NCBI RefSeq assembly: GCF_000423725.1
Contig: NZ_AUIN01000012.1
Span: 124,001-188,000 of the forward strand
Reading direction: 5' to 3'
Source: Streptococcus devriesei DSM 19639
Lineage (GTDB): Bacteria; Bacillota; Bacilli; Lactobacillales; Streptococcaceae
Length of the DNA: 64,000 bases
Below, piece by piece: positions 51,389-60,626 of this stretch. The translations under genes were made by a program, and so were the position numbers. Within the stretch, counting starts at the first letter, position 1. Each line of letters opens with the position of its first letter. Below the pieces are notes generated by a model. It was not told the origin of the DNA. It did no database searches and saw only the letters and a list, made by a program, of their open reading frames with translations.

Positions 51389-52130
51389 ACTTCATCAATT
51401 CTAAGGCGTAAGACACTGCACTTAAAACATACAGCGGAGCGGTCTCTGTTCGCATGATACGGGGACCCAGTCCAACTTTGACAGCCCCTGCTTGCTCAAA
51501 GGCTTGGATTTCAGCAGGTGAAATGCCGCCCTCTGGACCAAAGATGAAAAGGAGTTTATGCCCCTCTTCGGCAAGCGACAGTTCACGCGCCAAAGCAGCG
51601 GTTTCTCCTTCTTTGGCAGATTCTTCGTAGGCAAGCAGAATTTTATCAAAATGGCTCAACTGAGCCAGAAAATCAGCTTTCTTCTCGAAGAGTTTGACCT
51701 GAGGAATGGCATTGCGTTTGGATTGCTCAGCTGCGCCTTGAACGATCTTGGCCAATTTATCAGCTTTCTTAGCCAGCTTTTTGCTGTCCCATTTGGTCAC
51801 AGACCAGTCAGCCGGAAAGGCCCAGAGAGCATGCGTTCCCAGTTCTGTCGTCTTTTGCGCCAGAAATTCTAATTTATCCCCCTTGGGAAAACCTGAAGCG
51901 ATAGTCACTTGCACCGGCATTTCCACATTGTCTGACAGCTCCTCTGTGATTTCAAACCTGTGTGCCTGGGTATCGGTCACGCGCGCTAACCGTTTAATTC
52001 CATCATCAAAGACCAGCACCGCCTCATCACCCTCGGTCAAACGCATGACCTGAAACATATGCTTGACTGTCTCTTTATCTGTAATGGTAACAGGATTTGT
52101 TGCTTGTCCTTTTACAAAATACTGCTGCAT
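51387..52130 (-). CDS. rsmE: 16S rRNA m3U1498 methyltransferase
   Basis: 247 residues. N-terminal PUA-like domain (about 1-70: HMFQVMRLTEGDEAVLVFDDG) and a C-terminal SPOUT/trefoil-knot domain with QKTTELGTHA, KLAKIVQGAAEQSKRNAIPQ, LLFIFGPEGGISPAEI and GLGPRIMRTETAPLYVLSA. It methylates N3 of U1498. The ATG is directly behind the prmA stop with GGGAGG as ribosome site, so the two are coupled. Confidence 0.95.
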   Translation of the reverse strand: MQQYFVKGQATNPVTITDKETVKHMFQVMRLTEGDEAVLVFDDGIKRLARVTDTQAHRFEITEELSDNVEMPVQVTIASGFPKGDKLEFLAQKTTELGTHALWAFPADWSVTKWDSKKLAKKADKLAKIVQGAAEQSKRNAIPQVKLFEKKADFLAQLSHFDKILLAYEESAKEGETAALARELSLAEEGHKLLFIFGPEGGISPAEIQAFEQAGAVKVGLGPRIMRTETAPLYVLSAVSYALELMK

Positions 52131-53084
52131 CTAGCCTCCCATGATCCCTGAAATATCATCTGTTTTCTTAAACACCAAAGCATTCCATTCTCCTTGAATC
52201 ATATGAGTTTCAAGGAAAAAGCCTGCGCTGTAAGCTGCTTCCAGCACCATATCCAGCTTTTCGCTGATAATACCGGACATAATCAGATAACCGTCATCCT
52301 TCAGCAAACGGTAGGCATCATCGGTCAGATTGACTAGGATATCTGCTAGGATATTAGCCACGATAACCTCTGCATGAATATCAACATGCCGCAGCAAATC
52401 ACCTGCTGCCACATGGATATTAGCGGTTCCTTGGTTGAGATCAATATTTTCCTGAGCCACGCGCACAGCGACATCATCCAAATCATAGGCAAAAATTTCT
52501 TTAGCTCCAAGGAGGGAACTGGCGATGGAAAGCACCCCTGACCCCGTTCCCACATCAAGGACTGTCTCACCGCCGCGCAGAATCTGCTCCAGCGCAAAAA
52601 GGCTCATCTTGGTTGTCGGATGAGTGCCTGTACCAAAGGCCATCCCGGGGTCCAAGCGGATAATTTTTTCGCCGCCTGCCGCTTCATAGTCGGTCCAGCT
52701 GGGAACAATGGTCAAGTCATGAGTGATACGAGCCGGCTCATAATATTTCTTCCAGTTTTCCGCCCAGTCTTCCTCAGCTAATTCTTGGGTCTCAAGCTTC
52801 ACCTGACCGGTCGTCAAACCGAAATCCGCAAGCTCAGCCAAACGCTCTTGAACTTCTTTTTTGATGGCTTCCATATCAAGCATTTCAGGATAATAGGCCG
52901 TAATTTTGACAGTTTCTACCTGCTCAACCTCCGGGAAAAGCTCCCCATACTTGCCTACTCCATCCAAATAATCCGCGCTGTCATCAATCGCAACCCCTTG
53001 GCTGCCGGACTCCACTAAAATATTGGACGCCGCTTCTTCTGCTTCACGGTTAATCGTGATTGTCAGTTCCTGCCAATTGTTCAT
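52131..53084 (-). CDS. prmA: Ribosomal protein L11 methyltransferase
   Basis: 317 residues. The SAM-binding motif is [20 protein letters not shown] near 178, with FGTGTHPTT upstream and [10 protein letters not shown] downstream (NPPY-like). The N-terminal substrate domain is about 1-120. Adjacent to rsmE as in most Firmicutes. Confidence 0.95.
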   Translation of the reverse strand: MNNWQELTITINREAEEAASNILVESGSQGVAIDDSADYLDGVGKYGELFPEVEQVETVKITAYYPEMLDMEAIKKEVQERLAELADFGLTTGQVKLETQELAEEDWAENWKKYYEPARITHDLTIVPSWTDYEAAGGEKIIRLDPGMAFGTGTHPTTKMSLFALEQILRGGETVLDVGTGSGVLSIASSLLGAKEIFAYDLDDVAVRVAQENIDLNQGTANIHVAAGDLLRHVDIHAEVIVANILADILVNLTDDAYRLLKDDGYLIMSGIISEKLDMVLEAAYSAGFFLETHMIQGEWNALVFKKTDDISGIMGG

Positions 53085-53113
53085 AAATTAAATAATGCTC
53101 CTTCCTATTCATC

Positions 53114-53584
53114 TCAATACCTCGGATAAGGGTAAAACTCTGTTTCTTTCAGCTCTGCTCTGCCTTTTTCAAAAGCCTCGGCATCCCACGAAACAGCGAA
53201 TTCTTCTGCCGTTTCGTCAGCCAGAAAGTCCATCAGATCGCTCAAACCATCTGTGGCAGTATCATTCAAAAATCGGGCAAAGTAGGCTAAAAATTCACGC
53301 GATAAGCCTTTTTTAGGCTCATAGGGAATCGTCACTAAGTAGTCTTCGGCATCAAACCGTGATTTGTCAGGATTGTAAAAGAGGACATAATCCTCAAAAA
53401 AGATATCCTCATTCGAGATCTCTCCACGATCATCAACCGTCTCAACGCCCGCTTGATTCTGCGCCTCCAAAATAAAAGTGACTTCTACCGCATGATTTTT
53501 CTTTTGCCAATCCATAGCAAAGTCAAAATCCAAATGCTTCTCTAATTCTTCTTCCAGTACTGACAAAAAGCCGTATGTCGCCAT
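53114..53584 (-). CDS. DUF3013-family protein
   Basis: 156 residues from the ATG at 53584 (GGAGAAACTG in front); a start four codons earlier contains the ribosome site. Acidic (FFEDYVLFYNPDKSRFDAEDYLVTIPYEPKKGLSREFL) with no catalytic motif; pieces such as YVLFYNPDKS are visible at about 68-78. It resembles the streptococcal DUF3013 family found beside prmA. The function is unknown. Confidence 0.7.
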   Translation of the reverse strand: MATYGFLSVLEEELEKHLDFDFAMDWQKKNHAVEVTFILEAQNQAGVETVDDRGEISNEDIFFEDYVLFYNPDKSRFDAEDYLVTIPYEPKKGLSREFLAYFARFLNDTATDGLSDLMDFLADETAEEFAVSWDAEAFEKGRAELKETEFYPYPRY

Positions 53585-53808
53585 CAGTTTCTCCATTTAA
53601 TGTCATTTTCTTCCATTATAACATTTTCATGAGTGCTCTAGGAACAAACTTTTGCACTGATTAAATTTTAAAAGCAAATTCTGCAAACCATTACCATAGG
53701 ACAGCTTACAAGTTCAGGCACAGCAGCTCCTTTCGTTTTATGAGAAGCAAGCTCATATTTTTTTGCATAAAATGTGTTACAATAGTCCTAAAAAGCTGAG
53801 GCACTCAT

Positions 53809-54300
53809 ATGATAATTAAACCCATGGAATTAACGGAACTTGATCAGGTGATTGCACTGGAAAATGCAGTTTGGTCAAGTCATAATACACCTGTTTCTCT
53901 GCCTCTTGCCAGCAAAGACAAGATTATCAACAGTTTTGAAAACGGCAGGCATTTTTTAGTCGCCAAAGAAAAAGACCGCATTCTGGCGGTCCTTGATTAC
54001 GGTCCGCTCTATCCTTTTCCCAGCGGCAGCCATGTGGTGACCTTTGGTATTGCTGTTGCCGGCAAAGAGCGCGGCAAGGGAATTGGCAAAAAATTAGTCC
54101 GGCGATTTTTAGAGGACGTCAAAAATGACTACCGAAAAGTCCTTATCCATGTGCTGTCCACCAATTACAAGGCCATTGCTTTTTATGAAAACTTAGGCTT
54201 TTCTTTAGAAGCCCGTTTAAAACAGCAGTTCTTTCTCAATGGCCAGTATGTTGATGATCTAATGTTTAGCTTTGATTTGAAGAAACATTCTATTGCTTAA
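53809..54300 (+). CDS. GNAT-family N-acetyltransferase
   Basis: 163 residues. The acetyl-CoA loop is VAGKERGKGIGKKLVRRFLED near 82-103 (R/QxxGxG/A), and the last motif NYKAIAFYENLGF near 126-138 is typical of GNAT proteins. The substrate is not predictable. The gene lies 31 bases before rarA. Confidence 0.87.
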   Translation: MIIKPMELTELDQVIALENAVWSSHNTPVSLPLASKDKIINSFENGRHFLVAKEKDRILAVLDYGPLYPFPSGSHVVTFGIAVAGKERGKGIGKKLVRRFLEDVKNDYRKVLIHVLSTNYKAIAFYENLGFSLEARLKQQFFLNGQYVDDLMFSFDLKKHSIA

Positions 54301-54331
54301 CGGCTGCAGAAAAATCTAAGAAAGGAAACGT

Positions 54332-55600
54332 ATGATTAATAATCTCGCCTTGCGCATGCGCCCGCGTGATATTTCAGAAGTCATCGGCCAGCAGCACTTG
54401 GTCGGTGAGGGGAAAATTATTGCGCGTATGGTTGCTGCCAATCGCCTGTCATCAATGATTCTCTACGGACCGCCCGGAATCGGCAAGACATCAATCGCTG
54501 CTGCCATTGCCGGAACCACAAAATATGCTTTCCGCACCTTTAATGCGACAACAGACACAAAAAAACGCCTGCAGGAAATTGCCGAAGAGGCTAAATTTTC
54601 AGGCGGTTTGGTCCTTCTTTTAGATGAAATTCACCGTCTGGACAAAACCAAACAGGATTTTTTGCTGCCGCTGTTGGAAAACGGCCAAATTATCATGATT
54701 GGCGCAACAACTGAGAACCCCTTCTTTTCAGTAACACCTGCCATCAGAAGCCGAGTTCAGATTTTTGAGCTGGAGCCGCTGACAGCTGACAATATCAAGC
54801 AAGCTCTCAGAACTGCCCTTGCTGATAAGGAACGGGGATTTGATTTTGATGTGGAGCTGGATGATGATGCTCTTGATTTTATTGCTCTGGCGACCAACGG
54901 GGATTTGCGGTCGGCTTATAATTCACTCGACTTAGCCGTCATGTCTACTCAGCCAGATGACAAGGGTGTGCGCCGCATCACTTTAGATACTGTAGAAAAC
55001 AGCCTGCAGCGCAGCTATATTACCATGGATAAAGACGGAGACGGCCATTATGATGTCTTATCTGCTCTGCAAAAATCCATTCGCGGATCCGATGTTAACG
55101 CCAGTCTCCATTATGCAGCCAGGCTGATTGAGGCGGGTGACCTGCCCAGTTTAGCCAGGCGGCTGACAGTCATTGCTTACGAGGATATCGGCCTGGCCAA
55201 TCCTGACGCTCAAATCCATACCGTAACAGCTCTTGAAACTGCCAAACAGATCGGTTTTCCCGAGGCTCGGATTTTAATTGCCAATGTTGTGATTGACCTA
55301 GCTTTGTCTCCCAAATCCAATTCTGCCTATGAGGCTATTGATGCCGCCATAGCTGACTTGCATCAAAACGGAAACCTTCCCATTCCGCGCCACCTGCGGG
55401 ACGGGCATTACGCCGGCAGCAAGGAACTAGGCAATGCCCAGAATTATAAATACCCGCATGCCTATCCTGAAAAGTGGGTTAAACAGCAATATTTGCCGGA
55501 TAAAATCAAAAAAGCTAATTATTTTACGGCCAACCAAACAGGAAAATATGAGCGGGCTCTCGGAGCCAACAAGGACAAAATTGATGAGCTGCTAAAGTAA
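54332..55600 (+). CDS. rarA: Replication-associated recombination protein A (MgsA)
   Basis: 422 residues. N-terminal LALRMRPRDISEVIGQQHLVGEG, Walker A YGPPGIGKTS near 48, Walker B LLLDEIHRLDK near 95, sensor-1 GATTENP, arginine finger PAIRSRVQIFEL. C-terminal tetramerisation domain with YEDIGLANPDA and YKYPHAYPEKW. An AAA+ ATPase acting at stalled replication forks. Confidence 0.95.
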   Translation: MINNLALRMRPRDISEVIGQQHLVGEGKIIARMVAANRLSSMILYGPPGIGKTSIAAAIAGTTKYAFRTFNATTDTKKRLQEIAEEAKFSGGLVLLLDEIHRLDKTKQDFLLPLLENGQIIMIGATTENPFFSVTPAIRSRVQIFELEPLTADNIKQALRTALADKERGFDFDVELDDDALDFIALATNGDLRSAYNSLDLAVMSTQPDDKGVRRITLDTVENSLQRSYITMDKDGDGHYDVLSALQKSIRGSDVNASLHYAARLIEAGDLPSLARRLTVIAYEDIGLANPDAQIHTVTALETAKQIGFPEARILIANVVIDLALSPKSNSAYEAIDAAIADLHQNGNLPIPRHLRDGHYAGSKELGNAQNYKYPHAYPEKWVKQQYLPDKIKKANYFTANQTGKYERALGANKDKIDELLK

Positions 55601-55629
55601 TGCAGACGTAAAAAAAGTAAATTTTTAAC

Positions 55630-55657
55630 TTGAAATTTTTTAACATTATGGTATCAT
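55630..55657 (+). promoter_or_regulatory. Candidate 6S RNA promoter
   Basis: TTGAAA (55630-55635), a 16-base spacer, TATCAT (55652-55657). The predicted transcription start falls just before the 6S closing stem. Confidence 0.5.
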
Positions 55658-55663
55658 AATTAA

Positions 55664-55859
55664 AGAAGATTGCTGTGGCATACGAATTCACATCCAAGTG
55701 TTGACCGACTATTTTTTTGTATTATCGGGAAACAGAAGTCATTCTCCAGTATGCAGGCCGTTCCACGCGGAAGCAACTAAAGGAGAAGCGAGTTGCCCAC
55801 CTGCTTAAGTGTGCGGGTTCAATACAAAACGTGAATCATCGGTGCCAATACAGCATTTT
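55664..55859 (+). ncRNA. ssrS: 6S RNA
   Basis: A non-coding segment of about 195 bases. Its ends pair (ATTGCTGTGGCA near 55670 with TGCCAATACAGCAT near 55843-55856), the long interrupted closing stem of 6S RNA. Internal complementary blocks such as GAGAAGCGAG and the GTTGCCCACCTGC region follow the expected bulged rod. Position downstream of rarA and in front of tRNA-Lys fits streptococcal 6S loci as I recall them. The 3' end is set by the adjacent tRNA. Structure was judged by eye. Confidence 0.75.
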
Positions 55860-55932
55860 GCCTCCTTAGCTCAGTTGGTAGAGCAGTGGACTCTTAATCC
55901 ATGGGTCACAGGTTCGAGCCCTGTAGGGGGCA
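55860..55932 (+). tRNA. tRNA-Lys (anticodon CTT)
   Basis: 73 bases. Acceptor stem GCCTCCT/AGGGGGC, D-loop AGCTCAGTTGGTAGAGC, anticodon loop CTCTTAA, T-arm GGTTCGAGCC. Discriminator A, no encoded CCA. It abuts the 6S RNA with no spacer, so RNase P cleavage could make the 6S 3' end. Its 3' end is used as an attachment site. Confidence 0.95.
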
Positions 55933-55934
55933 TA
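55922..55934 (+). repeat. Left attachment-site repeat of the island
   Basis: TGTAGGGGGCATA at the tRNA 3' end recurs as TGTAGGGGGTATA at 60382-60394 (12 of 13). Both copies are followed by a similar hairpin and by similar integrase 3'-end sequence. Confidence 0.6.
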
Positions 55935-55947
55935 GATATATATGATG

Positions 55948-55973
55948 AAAAAGCCTGTCATAGCAGGCTTTTC
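55948..55973. terminator. Terminator downstream of tRNA-Lys
   Basis: AAAAAGCCTG pairs with CAGGCTTTTC, six-base loop. It also serves the integrase remnant on the other strand. Confidence 0.75.
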
Positions 55974-56551
55974 TTTATGCCTTTTTGATGCTGGCCCATG
56001 TTTTGGCCCAGGCCTCTTTTTTCTCGTTCAAACCATTCATCCCGTGTCTCCTCTAATAAATGGATATAAGTTTCTCGTAATGTAGTTGTATCTTTATGCC
56101 CAAACCACCTAGCTAAAACTTCTAAAGGTACCCCTTCCTGAACCTTTATACTGCCATAAGTATGACGCCCACCGTAAATTGTAATAACAGGTTCAATCTG
56201 GAGCTTTTTTAAAATTCTTTTTAAACAAGTATTTAAAGTTGACTCATCTGGAACAGGACGTTTTGCCCCAATCTGAAAAAAGACAAATTGCTCTTTATTT
56301 TCAACTTTAAGCAATTTCAACAACTTTTCCTGCAAAGTCTTCAACTCCTGAAAGACCTCTAAAACTTGATTATTAAATGGACACCTACGCTTAGATGGAT
56401 TTTTTAGTCCTAATCTCCGATAAAAATGATCATTTTTTGCCGGTACAAATTGTTGTTTAGATGAGCTCCAACGTCTATGCGTATAAACTTCTTGATTGTC
56501 AAAATCAAAATCCGGCCAAGTTAAAGCTATTAACTCTCCAAATACCATCAA
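55958..56551 (-). pseudogene. C-terminal remnant of a tyrosine recombinase (integrase)
   Basis: 197 residues, only the catalytic half of a normal 380-400-aa integrase. ELIALTWPDFD near the start is the first catalytic region, although the usual Arg is not obvious there. GGRHTYGS is the HxxR-equivalent block. WFGHKDTTTLRETYIHL holds the later His and the nucleophile Tyr. The N-terminal SAM-like and arm-binding domains are missing. It points toward the tRNA-Lys 3' end, the usual place of an integrase in an integrated element. Confidence 0.8.
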
Positions 56552-56601
56552 TTTATATAGTCAAACAGATTATGATGATTGGAGCAACCGGGCAGAAAAT
56601 T

Positions 56602-56647
56602 AATATAAAATGCAACCAAACTTTTAAAATTGGTTGCATTTTATATT
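56602..56647 (-). terminator. Terminator downstream of the MFS gene
   Basis: A perfect 18-base stem AATATAAAATGCAACCAA (56602-56619) with its complement at 56630-56647 and a 10-base loop. Confidence 0.8.
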
Positions 56648-56658
56648 ATTAGATTGTA

Positions 56659-58014
56659 TTAATTATCATGATTTGAGAAATTCATCATTTCTTTTAAACT
56701 TATGATAATTAGAGCTAATGTAATTCCCCAGCCAATTCGAGTAGCTAATAATAGATTGTTTGGCCAAAGATTTAGACAGGTTGATCCAACTGCTGAACCA
56801 GCTGAAATGGCAACATTTTGTACCATTCGCTGTAAAGCTCCCGTGCTGCCTTGCATTTCCATAGGGCTAGCTTGCATAATACTAGCAATATTGGCAGGCT
56901 GAAAGTATCCTCCGCCAATACCATAAATAAACAATCCTAAAGTTAAGAAGAAATAAGACCAGCTAGGAGTGAGAAGCAAAAGGAAAAGCAAAGAAGCAAT
57001 AATAATTCCGAGACCTAAATGACTAAAGGCTTTATTTTTACTGCCGTCATTGTACTTCCCTGATAGCCTTGAAAAGATTACTAATCCTGCTGGTGCGCCT
57101 AGTACAAGAAAGCCTGTCTGTCCCACTCCTAAATGATATAATTGTTCAAAAATAAAGGGCGGAAGTAAAAATATCATTGCGGAGGCAAAACCAAAGGCGA
57201 CCGTTTGAAAAAGATAGGAGATTACTTGTGGGTTGTTTTTTAATCCCTCAACATCAACAAGTGCCTGTCTATTACTAAATTCAACATGGTAAAAGATGAT
57301 TCCGAGGAACAGACTGGATATTATTAAGATAAGACTAACCATTAATAGATGAGGTTTGCTTAGCAAAGACAACCCTAATAAAAGAAAAACTAACATCAGA
57401 GTATTTATAATAATTCCAAGATTATCCAATGTTCGTTCGCTAGTCTCCTCAGAGAGCTTACTAAGAAGATAATGGTTACATACTATTGCGAGGATTGCAA
57501 AGGGAACATTTAGCCAGAAGATAAAGCGCCAGAGATTTAAAGAAAGTAATATACCTCCTAAAGACGGGCCAAGGACAGGCCCTAGGCCAATCATAACACC
57601 TAAAATACTAATAGCACTGCTTTTCCGGTCTTCAGAGACTAAAGTAGTAATCAAAGCTGCTGAAGTAGCTTGTAGAGCGGCAGCCCCTATGCCTTGAAAA
57701 ATCCGGCCAGCAATGAGCCAGCCAATACTATTAGCAAATCCACAGAATAACGAACTCAACCCAAAAAGTACAAATCCTAAGTAGGAAATCGTTAACTTTC
57801 CAAATTTATCACTTAATACTCCTAAAGGCAGGATAGAGATAGCTAAAGCTAAAGTATAGCCAGTTATTGTAAACGATGCAATGTTAGTTGTCGTTTGGAA
57901 TTCTCCCGTCAAAAAAGATAGGGCAACATTGATGATGCCTGTGTCTAAAGTGGAAAGCAGCATCCCCATACCTGCGATAACTGTTATCAATGAATTCTGC
58001 AACCGTTTTGTCAT
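56659..58014 (-). CDS. MFS drug exporter, DHA2-like
   Basis: 451 residues, 12-14 predicted helices. MFS motifs: LDTGIINVALSFL (motif D1 of DHA2 drug/H+ antiporters), GVLSDKFGKLTISYLG (motif A), IAGRIFQGIGAAALQA, and LGVMIGLGPVLGPSLGGIL (motif C of exporters). It is divergent from an ArsR-type regulator within the tRNA-Lys island. It probably confers efflux of a toxic compound. The substrate is unknown. Confidence 0.85.
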   Translation of the reverse strand: MTKRLQNSLITVIAGMGMLLSTLDTGIINVALSFLTGEFQTTTNIASFTITGYTLALAISILPLGVLSDKFGKLTISYLGFVLFGLSSLFCGFANSIGWLIAGRIFQGIGAAALQATSAALITTLVSEDRKSSAISILGVMIGLGPVLGPSLGGILLSLNLWRFIFWLNVPFAILAIVCNHYLLSKLSEETSERTLDNLGIIINTLMLVFLLLGLSLLSKPHLLMVSLILIISSLFLGIIFYHVEFSNRQALVDVEGLKNNPQVISYLFQTVAFGFASAMIFLLPPFIFEQLYHLGVGQTGFLVLGAPAGLVIFSRLSGKYNDGSKNKAFSHLGLGIIIASLLFLLLLTPSWSYFFLTLGLFIYGIGGGYFQPANIASIMQASPMEMQGSTGALQRMVQNVAISAGSAVGSTCLNLWPNNLLLATRIGWGITLALIIISLKEMMNFSNHDN

Positions 58015-58107
58015 TTTACTTCCCCCTTTATCTCAAACTATGATACAATGAAAATAATTAATAATCAATCAATTCTAGAAATATCGAATCGTTTGGAGGA
58101 ATAACAT

Positions 58108-59205
58108 TTGGCGATTACCATTCAATTTAGCAATTATGCTCTTAAAACAGATGAAACGTTGACGCAAAGAATACAATTTGTGTATTCTCCGTTAAATGAA
58201 CTTTTTAGAAGTTTACATGTCTTATTAAATCCCCGTCATCATGGTACAAATATTGACTGGGTCATTGAAATACAAGACAGATTGACAGACGATTTCTATG
58301 AGAACCTTCACTATTTTCAACTCTTTTATGAACTCGGTGTTTCCTCTATCTTGCTTTGCAACTTTCGCTATCATGCAACAACGATTGAAGAAGAAATACA
58401 AAATCTAAAGAAATTTCTTAATGACTTGCCTGCTGCTCAGTTAATTGAGCATTTGGAAAAAGTTACAAGTGACCGAGAAAATTCCTTCATTCCGACATTA
58501 GCAAAAGGATTAGAGTGGAAAGATTTCTCATTGAGTAACGATAAGCAGCTGCTTAAGGATTTAAAAAAGGATGCTTCTGATGTCTACCAACGACTTTTTT
58601 CCTTTATTGATTGGTATAGACGAGAAATATTTGATAACACTTGGAAAGAGAAGGCCATTCAGCAGAAACTGCTAGATGAAATTCAGAAGCAATCTTCTTT
58701 TTTAAGAAAAAACGGTTTAATCGAAATGTTTAATCATTTGCAGGTTGACCGCATCCATTGGAAAGAGGATGAGCTGGTCATTATTAAACCGTTTGACCAA
58801 GAAATCCAACTGCAAGATAGTGATTCTATTATGCTATTACCAAGTTATTTTATTTGGCCTCACCTCTTTGTTGAAACTTTCGACCAAGGAATTGCTATCA
58901 CCTATGATATTACAGAGCACCCAAGTTACTATAGTTCCACACCGGAAAATTTAATTACTATTTTTAAAGCTTTAAGTGACCCTGTTCGTTTACAAATTAT
59001 GAATTATGTCATTGATAAACCAAGTACAACACAATCTTTGGCTCAAATTTTAGTGATGAGTAATTCCAGTGTCTCCAGACATCTTCAAATTTTAAAGGAA
59101 GCCAATTTATTAACAACAACAAAAGCTAAAAAATTCGTCCTTTATGAGCCAACACAGCTCGTTACACAATTGATGCCAAATTTTTATCAGTTCTTTAAAA
59201 ATTGA
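58108..59205 (+). CDS. Regulator with C-terminal ArsR-type winged helix
   Basis: 365 residues from a TTG with GGAGGA 7-8 bases upstream; no ATG fits better. The first about 280 residues are a DUF5937-like sensor region of unknown ligand. The end (about 290-360) is a classic ArsR HTH: IFKALSDPVRLQIMNYV, SVSRHLQILKEANLL. It is divergent from the MFS gene, with an AT-rich operator region between. It is likely its repressor. Confidence 0.75.
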   Translation: MAITIQFSNYALKTDETLTQRIQFVYSPLNELFRSLHVLLNPRHHGTNIDWVIEIQDRLTDDFYENLHYFQLFYELGVSSILLCNFRYHATTIEEEIQNLKKFLNDLPAAQLIEHLEKVTSDRENSFIPTLAKGLEWKDFSLSNDKQLLKDLKKDASDVYQRLFSFIDWYRREIFDNTWKEKAIQQKLLDEIQKQSSFLRKNGLIEMFNHLQVDRIHWKEDELVIIKPFDQEIQLQDSDSIMLLPSYFIWPHLFVETFDQGIAITYDITEHPSYYSSTPENLITIFKALSDPVRLQIMNYVIDKPSTTQSLAQILVMSNSSVSRHLQILKEANLLTTTKAKKFVLYEPTQLVTQLMPNFYQFFKN

Positions 59206-59236
59206 GGTTTTAATCATTAAAAAGGTGGTGATTACT

Positions 59237-59836
59237 ATGTCAATGTCACAAATTATCTCAGTTCTATCAGCTGATTGTTTTCTCACTCAAATTGAGATTG
59301 AAAGAACTTTAGGGTACCCCTTATCGAAAAGTGAAATTACTTTTTTAAAAACCAGTCCTGAAATAGTCTTATTTAACTTTTACGGGCGAATTTACTATAA
59401 ATTAAATAATAATGTCCCCATCACAGCGCAAGGAAGATTAGTCATTGAAAAACTGTCTAGGCGCCCTCAAGCAATTAAGCTTGGCGAAGCACGAACATGT
59501 TTGCATCATTTGGCCGGAAAAGCAGGGGTTACAGTATTTGAGTGGTTTATTCAAAATAAATTAATGAAACAAGAATCCCTTGTCAACTATTCTTTGATGC
59601 AAGCAGGAATTAATACTATGCAGCAATGGCTGGGCTATCAGCCCAATCCTAATATAAAATTATGCTTAGATTTTTCTGAAAGAAAATTTCATATTGGCGG
59701 AGCATTAGGAAAAAAGATATTAGAAAAACTAATTCATGAAGGAAAATGTCAATTAACCTCAAATAGGACAGTTATTCTGAAAACTAGCACAGATAATTTA
59801 ATGGATGATTTTCATAAATTAAGGTGCTTATCATAG
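59237..59836 (+). CDS. Unknown protein of the island
   Basis: 199 residues from the ATG at 59237 behind AAGGTGGTGA; GTG codons just upstream form part of that site. Begins SMSQIISVLSADCFLTQIEIERTLGY, continues with YGRIYYKLNNNVPITAQGRLVIEKL, and ends in a basic helical part. It may be a winged-helix protein (N-terminal 1-80), but no family is recognised. It lies 31 bases behind the ArsR-type gene and is probably co-transcribed. Confidence 0.55.
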   Translation: MSMSQIISVLSADCFLTQIEIERTLGYPLSKSEITFLKTSPEIVLFNFYGRIYYKLNNNVPITAQGRLVIEKLSRRPQAIKLGEARTCLHHLAGKAGVTVFEWFIQNKLMKQESLVNYSLMQAGINTMQQWLGYQPNPNIKLCLDFSERKFHIGGALGKKILEKLIHEGKCQLTSNRTVILKTSTDNLMDDFHKLRCLS

Positions 59837-60210
59837 AACATATATTGTAGAAATAATTAGAACCAGCAAAAAATCACGAAAGTACTATTTCAGTTAGGCG
59901 AACTGCCAATAAATTGTCCGTGGTTTTCTTTGTACGCTACTCTAAACCATTATATTTATTTTTCAATCAAAAAAATAGAGACTTTATTGATTTTTATCAC
60001 AATTTACTGAAGTTCATCTTCAAGAATTGTATAAAGTAAAAGTTTTGCGTTTCAACTGACGTATATTGAATGTCTACTGAACTTCAAAAGGCTTTCGAAT
60101 GTTATTTTATCAGATATTAATTGTTGTTAACTTAAGGATTATAGAAACTCCATTTTGCCTCTGCTCATATATTCTTAGCTTATCTCTATAACTTAATTTC
60201 ATCAAAAAAT
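59837..60210. other. Non-coding A/T-rich stretch of the island
   Basis: No ORF with a ribosome site. The motif ACTGAAGTTCATCTT near 60008 and its inverted partial TACTGAACTTCA near 60077 form a loose inverted repeat. Nothing else was recognised. Confidence 0.45.
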
Positions 60211-60255
60211 ACCCCAAAAGTTAGACTTTCTGTCTAACTTTTGGGTTGCAGTTCA
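60211..60255 (-). mobile_element. Probable end of an IS3-family insertion sequence
   Basis: Minus strand starts TGAACTGCAACCCAAAAG and continues into a perfect 14-base hairpin CCAAAAGTTAGAC/GTCTAACTTTTGG. The TGAACTGC plus AAAAGTTAGAC string is what I remember from ends of IS150/IS861-type elements in streptococci. No transposase remains here. A simple terminator is the alternative. Confidence 0.45.
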
Positions 60256-60381
60256 TTATCTACAGCTTTTTGTTGCGGATTTGTTACGAAACATAAAAAA
60301 GATAGCTCATTTAACAAGATTTAAATCCGTGAAATCCTATTAAATCAACTATCTCTGTATTTAGAAAATATTTCAACTACA

Positions 60382-60394
60382 TGTAGGGGGTATA
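60382..60394 (+). repeat. Right attachment-site repeat of the island
   Basis: TGTAGGGGGTATA matches the tRNA-Lys end at 55922-55934. It is followed by the hairpin AAAAGCCCG/CGGGCTTTTC (60409-60433) and a stretch like the integrase 3' end (CTTTTTGCCCAGCCTCTTTTTT). Confidence 0.6.
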
Positions 60395-60498
60395 GGAATT
60401 ATTCATTTAAAAGCCCGTCGTATCGGGCTTTTCTTTGTGTCTTTTTGCCCAGCCTCTTTTTTACACAGCTGCAAATACTGCGTCTGAGCTAGCGGCAC

Positions 60499-60600
60499 TT
60501 AATCGTCATCTTTCCTATCTTGCCATTTGGAAAATAGTGCCAGCACTGCCCTGACCACAATTGGTGCGACGATCAAAACAATGATAATTAAAAACGGCAA
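60499..60600 (-). CDS. 33-aa membrane peptide, doubtful
   Basis: From a TTG: an N-terminal hydrophobic run PFLIIIVLIVAPIVVRAVL, then a charged tail KWQDRKDDD. The AAAAAGGA ribosome-like site is too close to the TTG, so the start is uncertain. It lies behind the broken CPBP gene on the same strand. Confidence 0.3.
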   Translation of the reverse strand: MPFLIIIVLIVAPIVVRAVLALFSKWQDRKDDD

Positions 60601-60626
60601 AATCCTTTTTAGTCGTTTTTAATTAT

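Noticed and set aside
55600..55860. T-box or other riboswitch upstream of tRNA-Lys
   Set aside because: No T-box (TGGNACC) motif and no downstream coding gene. The paired ends and location fit 6S RNA better.
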